Source of the DNA: Cytophagales bacterium
GTDB taxonomy: Bacteria > Bacteroidota > Bacteroidia > Cytophagales > Cyclobacteriaceae
Assembly: GCA_017303795.1 (NCBI GenBank)
Contig: JAFLBR010000001.1
Location: 124,001-188,000, forward strand
DNA: 64,000 bases
Direction of reading: 5' to 3'
The notes beneath the pieces are model-generated. The model was not told the origin of the DNA. It saw nothing but the letters and a program-made list of their open reading frames with translations, and ran no database searches. This document shows, piece by piece, positions 45,237 to 54,143 of the stretch (the first letter of the stretch is position 1; each line of letters starts with the position of its first letter). A program made the translations under genes and the position numbers.

Positions 45237-45596
45237 ATGAACGACAAAAACAACGCGCGTGTTTATAAAATGATTTTTGCCGGAGTGTATCCGCATTACA
45301 TAACCAAAGCCGAGAAGAAAGGTCGCACCAAAGAAGAAGTAGATGAGATTATTTGCTGGTTAACCGGATACACCAAAAAATCTCTGCAAAAGCAACTTGA
45401 TACCAAAGTAGATTTTGAAACCTTCTTCGCGCAAGCGCCACAACTTAATCCCAATGTGTCGAAAATTACCGGAGTAATCTGTGGCTACCGGATAGAAGAA
45501 ATTGAAGACCCGCTGATGAAGAAGGTTCGCTACTTAGATAAGTTGGTAGATGAATTGGCAAAAGGTAGGGCGATGGAGAAGATTTTGCGGCAGTAG
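45237..45596 (+). CDS. DUF2200 family protein
   Basis: A 119-residue cytoplasmic protein matching DUF2200: [47 protein letters not shown] and [27 protein letters not shown]. It is small, alpha-rich and without catalytic motifs that I can name. It stands alone, with 173 bp before it and a hairpin after it. Function unknown. Confidence 0.87.
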   Translation: MNDKNNARVYKMIFAGVYPHYITKAEKKGRTKEEVDEIICWLTGYTKKSLQKQLDTKVDFETFFAQAPQLNPNVSKITGVICGYRIEEIEDPLMKKVRYLDKLVDELAKGRAMEKILRQ

Positions 45597-45634
45597 ATTT
45601 AAAAGTCTTTAGTCTATTAAAATATACTCTATTG

Positions 45635-45658
45635 CAGTCAGGTCTCTCGACCTGACTG
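45635..45658. terminator. Hairpin between convergent DUF2200 and DinB genes
   Basis: CAGTCAGGTC and GACCTGACTG form a perfect 10-bp stem with loop TCTC. There is no strong T run directly after it, so it may be a repeat-derived stem rather than a classical terminator. Confidence 0.6.
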
Positions 45659-45667
45659 ATTGCTCTC

Positions 45668-46195
45668 TTAAAATAGCTTTTCAGTGGGAGGGGTAACCTT
45701 AGCCAACCGAAGATATACCGTAGTTTGCCCGCGGTGGTGTGTTTGATGTTCGAACAATTTTGTAAACGCCATTGCCTTCGTCATTTCAAATTGACCAAAC
45801 AACTTCGTTTGTTCGGCTAATTGTGCCGCAGTCATTTTCTTTAAGCTACTGATTACAAAGTCATAACCGGCCAACACCAGTTTGGTGACATTGGCTTTTG
45901 ATTTGTCAACTGTTTTCTCAGATTCACCAAAACCAACAGGACTTTTTTCGCCTGATGCTGCGGAGGCAAAAACGTAACTGGCATCTGTTAGGTGTAGCAT
46001 TTGTTCAGCAAAGGAGCGCATCTCAGGAGTTGGCTTTAAGCCATAACCAGATTCAGGCATGGCATCGAGATATTCTTTTGTATAAATCTTGGCGCGTTCC
46101 CATTCCTTTAGCATTTCGTTTACATCCTGTGCGTAGCTAAAAGGAATAAGTGTAATCACAAATATCAGGGTGAATAGTAGTTTGATTGTTTTCAT
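45668..46195 (-). CDS. Exported DinB-family protein
   Basis: A 175-residue four-helix DinB-like protein carrying a signal peptide (LLFTLIFVITLIPFSYAQ). Metal-ligand histidines are visible in EQMLHLTDASY and FEHQTHHRGQTTVYLRL. DinB-like folds include thiol transferases such as bacillithiol and mycothiol S-transferases; most are cytoplasmic, so export to the periplasm is noteworthy though common in Cytophagales. Activity is unknown. Downstream of the SRPBCC gene by 45 bp. Confidence 0.85.
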   Translation of the reverse strand: MKTIKLLFTLIFVITLIPFSYAQDVNEMLKEWERAKIYTKEYLDAMPESGYGLKPTPEMRSFAEQMLHLTDASYVFASAASGEKSPVGFGESEKTVDKSKANVTKLVLAGYDFVISSLKKMTAAQLAEQTKLFGQFEMTKAMAFTKLFEHQTHHRGQTTVYLRLAKVTPPTEKLF

Positions 46196-46240
46196 TTTAT
46201 GATTGATTTATTTTTTTGTTCAGATTCTTAATTGAAGCGG

Positions 46241-46687
46241 TCAATTCCAATTGTCTATTTTAACATCGTGTGGATTTGGATTGCCCTTACCGGTTTCAAC
46301 AAGATTTTTCAGACTCATTAGAAAGATTGCCCATTTTGTACTGCAATGATGCATAAATTCTACCGGTTCTTTCCACCCCATGTGTTTAAAAAGGATTACA
46401 ATGTAATCACCTTCTTTCTTCAATTCCCAGCTGACGGTAGTGCCTATCCATTCTTCAGGCCCTTCAACTACTTGCCACAACACATGGCTTGAAGGAGTAA
46501 GTTCAATAACCTTAATATCAAACCCTCCGGCATCAAACCGAAATTTTAAAAGGTCTTTCACTTTATTGCCTTCGCCTTCTGTATCGGTTGTCCACCAGCC
46601 AGCCAGGCCTTTTTGGGTGGTTATTGCCGAGTAAACCTCAGTCAGCGTTGCTGACTGAATTCCAACCTTGTGTAGGATATCTGCCAT
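46241..46687 (-). CDS. SRPBCC/AHSA1-like protein
   Basis: A 148-residue START-fold protein: ILHKVGIQSATLTEVYSAITTQKGLAGWWTTD, VIELTPSSHVLWQVVEGPEEWIGT and a closing helix AIFLMSLKNLVETGKGNP. It belongs with the AHSA1-like proteins that often sit beside DinB or VOC genes in Bacteroidota, possibly forming a small stress cassette. The ATG at 46687 fits the promoter 30 bases upstream. Ligand unknown. Confidence 0.85.
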   Translation of the reverse strand: MADILHKVGIQSATLTEVYSAITTQKGLAGWWTTDTEGEGNKVKDLLKFRFDAGGFDIKVIELTPSSHVLWQVVEGPEEWIGTTVSWELKKEGDYIVILFKHMGWKEPVEFMHHCSTKWAIFLMSLKNLVETGKGNPNPHDVKIDNWN

Positions 46688-46714
46688 GATAATTTTTAAA
46701 TTAATTTATTGATA

Positions 46715-46743
46715 TAAAGGTATTGTCTGAATTACAGATTCAA
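46715..46743 (-). promoter_or_regulatory. Promoter of the SRPBCC-DinB pair
   Basis: On the minus strand TTG (46743-46741), 18 bases and TACCTTTA (46722-46715) fit the Bacteroidota consensus with one change in the -7 box. Confidence 0.45.
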
Positions 46744-46903
46744 GAGGTGTATTTTAGACATAGTAACGGGTTGATCCGGCCACGTAATTGGTTGTACCTT
46801 TCCTCAAAAAAAATCTGGAATGAAATCGCCATTAAGTGACTTGCGCAAGTGGGACGATATTTTTCTGGCGATTTCAGGTTTCCTTTACCATAATTATTGA
46901 CAC

Positions 46904-47884
46904 ATGAAACACATTACCATACTTGTTCCGGCCGGGCAGAATAACCTGAGTAGCATTGTAGGCGCTTACAAAATTTTGTCACGAGCCAATACGTATTGGA
47001 AGGCAACGCATAAGAATTACCGCTACAAGATTGAACTTGCCGGCAGCGCAAAGAAAGTTGACTTTCATGATGGTTTGTTTTCCTGTAAGCCACATACGCA
47101 GTTTTCATCTATAACGAAAACCAATTTGATTATTGTTCCTTCGTTAAATCACAATTACGAAACAGCGATAAAGGGTAATAAACCATTACTTGATTGGATT
47201 AACAGACAACACAAGAATGGAGCTGAAGTTGCCAGCATTTGTACGGGTGCATTTTTATTGGCTGCTTCGGGTTTGCTTAACGGAAAAAGATGTTCCACAC
47301 ATTGGGCCTTTGCCGATACATTTCAAAGCATGTTCCCAACTGTGAATCTGCAAGCCGATCAAATAATAACGGCTGAGAACGGCATTTACACAAATGGTGG
47401 AGCTTATTCTTTTCTGAATCTGATTATTTATTTAGTTGAAAAATACTTTGACAGGCAAACCGCAATTTTTTGTTCTAAAGTTTTTCAGATCGAAATCGAC
47501 AGACAAAGCCAATCTGAGTTTACCATCTTTACCGGGCAAAAGTCGCACAACGATGACGTGATTAAGCGAGCACAATCCTTTATTGAAAACAATCTGCAAG
47601 AGAAAATATCAATGGAAGATTTGTCGCTGAAGCTGGCAGTAAGCAGGCGCAACTTCGACAGGCGATTTATAAAGGCAACGGGTAATACACCTGTAGAATA
47701 TACCCAACGGGTTAAGATTGAAGCGGCCAAAAAGAAGCTTGAAACCAGTCGGAAGAATATAAATGAAGTAATGTATGAAATCGGTTATTCTGATGTGAAA
47801 GCCTTTCGGGAAGTGTTTAAGAGAATAACCGGTTTGTCGCCTTTGGCATATAAAACCAGGTATAATAAAGAAAGTATGAATTGA
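46904..47884 (+). CDS. GlxA-type AraC-family transcriptional regulator with DJ-1/PfpI domain
   Basis: A 326-residue regulator. Residues 1-195 form a DJ-1/PfpI class I amidotransferase-like domain with the nucleophile-elbow segment ASICTGAFLLAASGLL and STHWAFADTF. Residues 220-326 hold two AraC helix-turn-helix motifs (ISMEDLSLKLAVSRRNFDRRF and NINEVMYEIGYSDVKAFREVF). The sensor half probably binds a small ligand. The divergent SRPBCC-DinB pair lies upstream and is a plausible target. Confidence 0.92.
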   Translation: MKHITILVPAGQNNLSSIVGAYKILSRANTYWKATHKNYRYKIELAGSAKKVDFHDGLFSCKPHTQFSSITKTNLIIVPSLNHNYETAIKGNKPLLDWINRQHKNGAEVASICTGAFLLAASGLLNGKRCSTHWAFADTFQSMFPTVNLQADQIITAENGIYTNGGAYSFLNLIIYLVEKYFDRQTAIFCSKVFQIEIDRQSQSEFTIFTGQKSHNDDVIKRAQSFIENNLQEKISMEDLSLKLAVSRRNFDRRFIKATGNTPVEYTQRVKIEAAKKKLETSRKNINEVMYEIGYSDVKAFREVFKRITGLSPLAYKTRYNKESMN

Positions 47885-47896
47885 GTAGTGCTGCAA

Positions 47897-48352
47897 TCAC
47901 AATCCTTCAAACCCATACCGGGCATTTTCCCAAAACCGATCCAACGCCATAATGCGCGGTTTAAAAAATGAAATCAATTCGGGCCATTGTGCTTTATTAT
48001 TAACAGAAACATTCGGCAAGGTTTTATAAATGCGACTGATAACGCGGTGGTTACGTACATCATGTAATTGCCAGTTCCACTCTTCTTGTAATTCGGCCTG
48101 TAGCATATTTTTAAACTCACTAAATTTTGCGAAATATAAAGTTTGCAAAGCCACATCCCGATGTTCTAAGGTAATCGAAATAGTTGCTTCACCAGCATCG
48201 GCATTCATGCGAAAGAATACATCGCTTATCCCGGTGTGGTAATTAATCCAGTTTACTTTATTGCCTTCTGCTGAAGGAACAGGATTCATATGTCGCCCAA
48301 AGGTAGTCCAGAACTGTTGCCGTAAGCGGGAGGATTCTTCGCGGGTGTACAT
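47897..48352 (-). CDS. DUF4268 domain protein
   Basis: A 151-residue protein with the DUF4268 pattern: QQFWTTFGRHMNPVP at the start, KVNWINYHTGISDVFFRMNA in the middle, and FFKPRIMALDRFWENARYGFEG at the end. The domain is often fused to or near restriction-like or repair functions, but alone its role is unknown. Convergent with the GlxA-type gene, 13 bp apart, with no clear terminator between. Confidence 0.85.
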   Translation of the reverse strand: MYTREESSRLRQQFWTTFGRHMNPVPSAEGNKVNWINYHTGISDVFFRMNADAGEATISITLEHRDVALQTLYFAKFSEFKNMLQAELQEEWNWQLHDVRNHRVISRIYKTLPNVSVNNKAQWPELISFFKPRIMALDRFWENARYGFEGL

Positions 48353-48410
48353 TCGCGCAAAAATAATAACTTAACCTTTAAGTTAGATTGCGATGTCGCA
48401 CGTGTTATAC

Positions 48411-51083
48411 CTATTCTGTTTTTAATGACTTGACAGGATTAGTTGTTGCCGATTGCAATGCTTGAAAGGCAATGGTAAGAAATGCAATGAGCACTGCCGT
48501 AACTCCAGATGTCGCAAATATCCACCACGACAATTCAATTTTATAAGCGAAGCCCTGAAGCCATTGGTGCATGACATAACCTGCAAGGGGCGCGGCAATA
48601 CAAAATGAAAGCAGCACCAATTTCAGAAAATCTAATGACAACAAGCTAACAATATTGTTGACGGAAGCTCCCAGCACTTTGCGGATACCAAATTCTTTGG
48701 TGCGCTGTTCGGCAGAAAACATAACCAAGCCCAAAAGGCCAAGGCAAGAAATAATAATAGCCAGTATGGCAAAGGCATTAGAGAGTTGCGCTACAACATG
48801 CTCGGTATGGTAAAGTTTATTATATTCTTCATCCAGAAATTGATAAGCAAAGGCATAGTTGGGATTTATACTTTTATAAACGTGTTCAAGTCCTTCGAGC
48901 GTTTCTTTTGTTTTGCCATTTTCAATACGCACCAGCAACACACCAAAATTTTCATACTCTTTCACATCTACAATCAAGGGTTTGATAGGTTCGTGCAAGG
49001 AGTGTGTATTGTAATTTTTTAGTACCCCAATAATATGACCGCGTTTGTTCCAGGCAGAAACCCATTTACCAATGGGGTCTTTCAAACCCATTTGTTTTAC
49101 GGCTTCTTCATTTACCATAAAGGCATCGGCTGAGTCGGTAGCAAACTGGCGTGAGAATCCACGACCATCCGCAATTTTCAAATTCATTGTGGGAATAAAA
49201 TCAAACCCTACCGACATCGGTTTAAAACCGGTAGGCGTTCCTTTCTCTTTTCCTTCCCAATTAATAGCATCACTGTTATCGGCAGTTTCAGTTTTACCAT
49301 CTTCGGCACGATCTACTACAAACGTCATGGCATGTGGTGTTTCGCTTGCGCGATCAACCATTAATACGCCCGACACTTCGGAAGCTTGCTGCTTAAAGCG
49401 TTGGTACCCTTGTGGGGTTGCGAGTTCTCCTTCCACACTTATATAAACCATGTTCTCCCGATCGTAACCAATATTGGTGTTCCGGATGAATTGTGTTTGC
49501 TGTGTCATTACTATTGTTGCAATCAGTAATGCAATAGAGATTACAAATTGAAATGTGGCCAGGCCTTTTCTAAACCAGATGGAAGATTTGGAGAAGCGCA
49601 ATGAGTTTTTAAGAATACCTGCGGGTTTAAGTCCGGAGAGAAACAGAGCCGGGTAGCTTCCGGAAACAAGCCCGGTAAAAACTACTAGAGAAAGTAACAA
49701 CAAAACAATAGGCAAATTAAACTCAAGTTGAACATGCTTGCCAGTGAAGAGATTGAAAGCCGGAAGGAGCGTAACCACAAGTGCGACCGACAATAACAAA
49801 CCCAATAGTGCCAGTACGACCGACTCACCAAAAAATTGTCCTATTAATCCGGCCCGTGTTGATCCTACTACTTTTCTTACGCCCACCTCTTTGGCTCTTT
49901 TTATAGAGCGGGCTGTTGCAAGATTCATAAAATTGATACAAGCTATAATTAGAATGAAAAGTGCCACATAGGTAAAGATGCGGATATACTCAAAACGGCC
50001 TCCTTGTGGTTTACCATTCACAAATTGAGCAACAAGATATTGATCACGATAGGGTTGCAATCCTAATTCTATTTTATACGGTGCATTCGGATCCATACGC
50101 GATTGCAGCAACCGATTTAGTTTAGTTTCTACACTTTTTGTTTCAGATGCATCGGTTAACAATAGTGATGTAAGTGGAGCAGGCGAGGCCCACGCCAATT
50201 GTGTCATTTGCGATTCCCAGTTAAGAAGAAAATCAAATTGCTGAGTGCTGTTGGAAGTAACATTTTCAAAAACCGCATTCACCACAAAATCGATCCTGTT
50301 TTCATATCGAATACTTTTTCCAACAGCATTTTCAGGAGAACCAAAATAAACATCAGCCAGCTTGCGCGAGATAGCCATACCTTTAATATCTTTCAGTGCG
50401 GTGGCTGCATCGCCCGCAATTACCGGGTAACTAAACATGGTTAAAAAATTTTCATTAGCCCGAGCTCCATTCCACTTATGAATGGAGTTACCTACTTGCA
50501 ACGTTTCCGGATGTCCCCACGGTAATTCATAACCGGTGGCATAAAAACTGATGGCTTTTACCTCGGGCGCTACCTGCGTTATGTCCGCAATTGGAATTTT
50601 AGGACCGAGGCTGTCAAACTGCATGGGCGTGTTGTAGCTTCCTTCAATTCGGCCATCGGCTGTTATGGTTTGGTACACGTTAAACAGCCGGTCACCATTG
50701 GTATGGAAATTATCCATGCTCCGTTCATCCTGAATCCACAGATATATAAACAAGCAACATGTCATGCCTAAGGCGAGGCCAAAAACATTTAGAGTTGCAA
50801 AGGTTTTGTGGCGCACCACATTGCGAAATGCTACCAGCAGGTAATGTTTAGTCATAGTAGTAATAGAAGTTGAAGTATAATGTTTTCTTTTAATGGCAAA
50901 AGGTTTCATAAAACCGAATACACTACGGATGTAATCAAGTTTAGCTTTGAAAACTCCGGAATGTTTTAGCTGATAATCAAATTCTTCCTGTAGGTCACCT
51001 TCTACTTCTTCTAGTAAGTGTGACGCACAATACCAGCGCAGCAGTTGGTTGGCCCAGCGCGGAGGAAGCTGTTTATTACTCAT
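48411..51083 (-). CDS. MacB/FtsX-type ABC transporter permease with N-terminal prefix domain
   Basis: An 890-residue permease. The start at 51083 gives MSNKQLPPRWANQLLRWYCA, the start of the permease-prefix domain (residues 1-75); ATG codons at 51092 and 51089 are alternatives. Then come a first membrane span, a large MacB-like periplasmic domain, three spans with CINFMNLATARSIKRAKEVGVRKVVGSTR, a second periplasmic domain, and three more spans with EQRTKEFGIRKVLGASVNNI. The duplicated layout is typical of Bacteroidota. No ATPase gene is adjacent. The PadR gene just upstream probably controls it. Confidence 0.9.
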   Translation of the reverse strand: MSNKQLPPRWANQLLRWYCASHLLEEVEGDLQEEFDYQLKHSGVFKAKLDYIRSVFGFMKPFAIKRKHYTSTSITTMTKHYLLVAFRNVVRHKTFATLNVFGLALGMTCCLFIYLWIQDERSMDNFHTNGDRLFNVYQTITADGRIEGSYNTPMQFDSLGPKIPIADITQVAPEVKAISFYATGYELPWGHPETLQVGNSIHKWNGARANENFLTMFSYPVIAGDAATALKDIKGMAISRKLADVYFGSPENAVGKSIRYENRIDFVVNAVFENVTSNSTQQFDFLLNWESQMTQLAWASPAPLTSLLLTDASETKSVETKLNRLLQSRMDPNAPYKIELGLQPYRDQYLVAQFVNGKPQGGRFEYIRIFTYVALFILIIACINFMNLATARSIKRAKEVGVRKVVGSTRAGLIGQFFGESVVLALLGLLLSVALVVTLLPAFNLFTGKHVQLEFNLPIVLLLLSLVVFTGLVSGSYPALFLSGLKPAGILKNSLRFSKSSIWFRKGLATFQFVISIALLIATIVMTQQTQFIRNTNIGYDRENMVYISVEGELATPQGYQRFKQQASEVSGVLMVDRASETPHAMTFVVDRAEDGKTETADNSDAINWEGKEKGTPTGFKPMSVGFDFIPTMNLKIADGRGFSRQFATDSADAFMVNEEAVKQMGLKDPIGKWVSAWNKRGHIIGVLKNYNTHSLHEPIKPLIVDVKEYENFGVLLVRIENGKTKETLEGLEHVYKSINPNYAFAYQFLDEEYNKLYHTEHVVAQLSNAFAILAIIISCLGLLGLVMFSAEQRTKEFGIRKVLGASVNNIVSLLSLDFLKLVLLSFCIAAPLAGYVMHQWLQGFAYKIELSWWIFATSGVTAVLIAFLTIAFQALQSATTNPVKSLKTE

Positions 51084-51094
51084 ATGCATCATGT

Positions 51095-51415
51095 TTAAAT
51101 AGAAGCGGGTACGAGGTTCCACAAGTGCGCACGAACTTCTTTAATATCGTGCAGGGTTTGTGTGCCATAAGCGGTTACAGTGAATAGCCGTTTTCGTCTT
51201 CCACCACGCTCGGCAACGGGGTTGCTCATACGCGAGGTAATCATTCCTTTTTCCTCCAGGCGTTGCAGGGAGGCATGCACTTGATTAATGCGAACTTCGC
51301 GCGAAGTTTGTGCAATAATTTCGTGGGTAATGTTTACTCCGTAGGCTTCGCCCTGCAAGGCGGCAACCAGCAGGAGTACAATTTCTTCAAACTCACCCAG
51401 ATAAACTCGTTTCAT
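51095..51415 (-). CDS. PadR-family transcriptional regulator
   Basis: A 106-residue winged-helix repressor. The ATG at 51415 gives MKRVYLGEFEEIVLLLVAAL; earlier in-frame residues are not family-like. Core features are GEAYGVNITHEIIAQTSREV, HASLQRLEEKGMITSRMS and the charged wing GGRRKRLFTVTAYG, which binds DNA. It ends 12 bp before the permease start. PadR genes paired with prefix-domain permeases form a recurring cassette in this phylum, usually autoregulated. Confidence 0.92.
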   Translation of the reverse strand: MKRVYLGEFEEIVLLLVAALQGEAYGVNITHEIIAQTSREVRINQVHASLQRLEEKGMITSRMSNPVAERGGRRKRLFTVTAYGTQTLHDIKEVRAHLWNLVPASI

Positions 51416-51593
51416 AAATAACCTGCTTATTATTTCCATTTTTGCTGAACAAATGGCTTGCCACAATTGGAATATTTACAAATTCCTCTAAAATCAATGT
51501 TTAAGAAATAGGTTGATGTCCGATTGCAGACACTGGGCGTTTGTATCAGGACGGTTAAGAATTGTTAAACTTTAGAAAAAATTCTTCGATTCC

Positions 51594-51624
51594 TTGTTTT
51601 ACTTTTAAACACAAAGTACTTTTG
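51594..51624 (+). promoter_or_regulatory. Promoter of the membrane-protein group
   Basis: TTG (51594-51596), a 20-base spacer and TACTTTTG (51617-51624) match the Bacteroidota consensus exactly. The leader to the ATG at 51657 is about 27 bases. Confidence 0.65.
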
Positions 51625-51656
51625 AATCGTAATAATTCAAGCACAAACAACATCTT

Positions 51657-52229
51657 ATGAAATCCCTGATCAAATTCCTGCACACCATTCCCGGAGTAGG
51701 GGCAACTACATTGCTCATCTTGTCTATACCCTTAATCGCCATGCAGTTTACATCCGAAGTGAACTGGAGCGTAGGCGATTTTATTATTATGGGTATTCTC
51801 ATTTTCACAACGGGTTCAGCCTATGTGTTGCTAACACGATACACACCTAACTTTATTCAACGGGCAGCTTATGGTATGGCTATAGGTTCTACTTTTTTAA
51901 TGGTGTGGGCTAACCTCGCAGTTGGTTTAATTGGAGCCGGACCACATGCAGGCAACTTAATGTACATAGGCGTTGTAGCCGTGGTAGTAGTCGGCACTTT
52001 CTTTTCTGGTTTTACAGCTAAAGGCATGGAGTTAACCATGTTTGCTGCAGCTTGCGCGCTGGTGTTGGTTGCCATTGTAGCCTTGCTGGCTAACATGCAA
52101 TCTTATCCGGGTAGTTCAGTAGCCGAAATTATTGCGGTGAATGCATTCTTTGTATTTCTGTATTGCTTAGCGGGGTTGTTGTTTCGATTTGTAACCTTGC
52201 ATCAGCCGCAAGCAAAAACAGAAGGTTAG
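51657..52229 (+). CDS. Hypothetical membrane protein with six spans
   Basis: A 190-residue protein whose hydrophobic segments (TTLLILSIPLIAMQF, FIIMGILIFTTGSAYVLL, AYGMAIGSTFLMVWANLAVGLIGAG, MYIGVVAVVVVGTFFSGF, MFAAACALVLVAIVALLA and IIAVNAFFVFLYCLAGLLF) suggest six spans with both ends inside. No catalytic motif is visible. It heads a + strand group that includes a DUF2809 protein and an MpaB-like oxygenase. Confidence 0.75.
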   Translation: MKSLIKFLHTIPGVGATTLLILSIPLIAMQFTSEVNWSVGDFIIMGILIFTTGSAYVLLTRYTPNFIQRAAYGMAIGSTFLMVWANLAVGLIGAGPHAGNLMYIGVVAVVVVGTFFSGFTAKGMELTMFAAACALVLVAIVALLANMQSYPGSSVAEIIAVNAFFVFLYCLAGLLFRFVTLHQPQAKTEG

Positions 52230-52240
52230 TATTGCTAACA

Positions 52241-52621
52241 ATGTTGAAATTCAACAAGACATATTTTGGTTTAACTGTTCTGCTTTTTGTGGTTGAAGTA
52301 CTGATTGCTTTATTCGTGCACGATAACTTCATAAGACCGTATGTGGGCGATGTTCTGGTGGTTATTCTAATCTATTGTTTTGTTAAATCATTCTTAGATC
52401 TACCGGAATTTGTACTGGCCATTGGTGTTTTACTTTTCGCTTTCGCGATAGAGTTTTTGCAATACATAAAAATTGTACACGTGTTGGGTCTTGAAAAATC
52501 AGAACTGATGCGCACGGTTATAGGAACTTCTTTCGCGTGGTTAGATCTGCTGGCCTACGTGGTGGGTATTGGTATTGTGTTGATGGCCGAGAGATACATT
52601 TGGCAAAAGCAGTTGGTATGA
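52241..52621 (+). CDS. DUF2809 membrane protein
   Basis: A 126-residue integral membrane protein with four spans and the DUF2809 features: FNKTYFGLTVLLFVVEVLIALFV, RPYVGDVLVVILIYCFVKSF, FAFAIEFLQYIKIVHVLG and GTSFAWLDLLAYVVGIGIVL. The ATG at 52241 excludes a 26-residue N-terminal tail that reads through the previous gene. It overlaps the next gene as ATGA. Function unknown. Confidence 0.88.
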   Translation: MLKFNKTYFGLTVLLFVVEVLIALFVHDNFIRPYVGDVLVVILIYCFVKSFLDLPEFVLAIGVLLFAFAIEFLQYIKIVHVLGLEKSELMRTVIGTSFAWLDLLAYVVGIGIVLMAERYIWQKQLV

Positions 52622-53439
52622 GAAAGGAATTTTTTGTAGCTGAAAATTCTATTGTGCGCCAGATCTGGGGCCGCAGCGATACTGTTCTTTTTATTTTTGC
52701 AGGCGCTGCTGCGGAGTTTGCACTTAACAAATCGGTGGACTGGTTATACTTTACGGGTCGCCTTCCGGCCGATCCTATAGGAAGATTATTTTCTACCGTA
52801 GCGTATGCGCGCAGCATTATGTTTTCTGAAAAGCAAACTGCACTACGCACCATTGATGCGATGAATAGCATTCATGCGCAGGTAGAACGAGATCGCGGTA
52901 CAAAAATTCCTGATTGGGCATATCGCGATGTGCTGTTTATGTTAATCGATTATTCCATTCGCGCATTTGAAGTATTAGAACGCAAACTCACGCACTCTGA
53001 AAAAGACGAAGTGTTTGATGTGTTTTACCGATTAGGAAGCCGCATGCAGGTAAAGGATTTGCCATCAACTTTTCAGGAATGGCAAGGTATGCGACAAACG
53101 CACCTTGAGCAAAATCTGGAATTTAGTTCGCACACCGCTGATCTGTCTGATCGATATGCTGAACACCTGGGTTCACTTCGTTACCGCATATTGCTGGAAG
53201 TGCAAACTAAAATTGTTCCACAGCATGTGCAAGGGCTCTTGAGTTTACGCAAATTCTCATTGTTGTTTCCTGTGTTGCTGTTTTACAAACTAAGCAGAAT
53301 GGTAAAACTTGATACTGCTGTTAAAGCACTCATCTTACCGACTAAATATAAAAAAGCAATTCTGGGACTGGATGTGAAACCAACGGTAACTCGGAAATCA
53401 ATTCAGGTTTATCATGCTCCGGCAACCACACATTCGTAA
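52618..53439 (+). CDS. Oxygenase MpaB family protein (DUF2236)
   Basis: A 273-residue protein of the MpaB/DUF2236 family. The start MRKEFFVAENSIVRQIWG is preferred since upstream residues come from the DUF2809 frame. Motifs are LFIFAGAAAEFALN, MNSIHAQVE with a histidine, and YRDVLFMLIDYSIRAFEVLERKL. Fungal MpaB cleaves a terpenoid chain with heme; latex-clearing-protein relatives are heme oxygenases. Whether heme is bound here cannot be judged from sequence alone. Translational coupling with the DUF2809 gene is likely. Confidence 0.85.
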   Translation: MRKEFFVAENSIVRQIWGRSDTVLFIFAGAAAEFALNKSVDWLYFTGRLPADPIGRLFSTVAYARSIMFSEKQTALRTIDAMNSIHAQVERDRGTKIPDWAYRDVLFMLIDYSIRAFEVLERKLTHSEKDEVFDVFYRLGSRMQVKDLPSTFQEWQGMRQTHLEQNLEFSSHTADLSDRYAEHLGSLRYRILLEVQTKIVPQHVQGLLSLRKFSLLFPVLLFYKLSRMVKLDTAVKALILPTKYKKAILGLDVKPTVTRKSIQVYHAPATTHS

Positions 53440-53451
53440 CTGGTTACGAAT
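53432..53451. terminator. Inverted repeat covering two convergent stop codons
   Basis: ATTCGTAAC and GTTACGAAT form a perfect 9-bp inverted repeat with a two-base gap. It contains the stop of the oxygenase gene and that of the TrkA-like gene. It may end both transcripts or simply be an RNA stem at the mRNA ends. Confidence 0.5.
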
Positions 53452-54127
53452 ATTCTACAAACGCCCTTATTTTTTTTGGCTCACCAAATAACACTAACCT
53501 ATCTTCAGGTTTGAGTTGCAGGGTATCGGTAATTATACCAAGTGTTTGCATCTTTTCGCGCAACGCACCCAATAAATTTTTTTCTTCAATTTTTCGCTTT
53601 ACGGTTACTAACACAAGACCTGCATCGGCAAAGTCAATCTCGTTAATTTTGCTGCCCACTAATCGCCCCGGTACATGCACCTCAATTACCTGATACTGTT
53701 CGCACACGCGATATGAATCTACCACTCCGGTAAAACTTAATTTATGAGCCATGCGTTCGGCCGAGTTTTGTTCAGGATACACAAACTCGGTTAATCCCAT
53801 TGTTTCCAAAACCGTTTTTTGTAACGATGATGTAACGCGACAAATAATCCGTTTCACCCCAATCTGTTTTAATAAGGCTGCCAACAGAATGATGGTACCT
53901 TCATTTTCGCCAATGGCGATAATAATGGCATCGGCTTCCTGCAACGGTAAATCCAGAATGGCATCACGGTTGGTGGCATCCAACGTAACGGCATACGTAA
54001 TTTTATTTTTATTTTTTTCGGTGCGATCCTGTTGACTGTCTACACCAAAAACTTCGTGGCCAAGGTCAACTAATTTAGTGGCCAGCGATGAACCGTAGCT
54101 CCCCAATCCAAATACAATATACTTCAT
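53444..54127 (-). CDS. TrkA/KtrA-type potassium uptake regulatory subunit
   Basis: A 227-residue cytoplasmic gating protein. The RCK-N Rossmann domain (residues 1-130) opens YIVFGLGSYGSSLATKLVDLGHEVFGVD with the nucleotide-binding GxGxxG form, then ADAIIIAIGENEGTIIL. The RCK-C domain (about 140-225) is the ligand-binding half. It acts as an octameric ring under the ion-translocating TrkH/KtrB protein encoded 16 bp upstream; ATP/ADP or NAD control conductance in characterised systems. Confidence 0.9.
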   Translation of the reverse strand: MKYIVFGLGSYGSSLATKLVDLGHEVFGVDSQQDRTEKNKNKITYAVTLDATNRDAILDLPLQEADAIIIAIGENEGTIILLAALLKQIGVKRIICRVTSSLQKTVLETMGLTEFVYPEQNSAERMAHKLSFTGVVDSYRVCEQYQVIEVHVPGRLVGSKINEIDFADAGLVLVTVKRKIEEKNLLGALREKMQTLGIITDTLQLKPEDRLVLFGEPKKIRAFVEYS

Positions 54128-54143
54128 AAGCTTCAGCCTTTAG

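Noticed and set aside
48411-51415. A complete macrolide-type MacAB efflux operon
   Set aside because: Only the permease and a PadR regulator are present; neither the ATPase nor an adaptor protein gene is adjacent.
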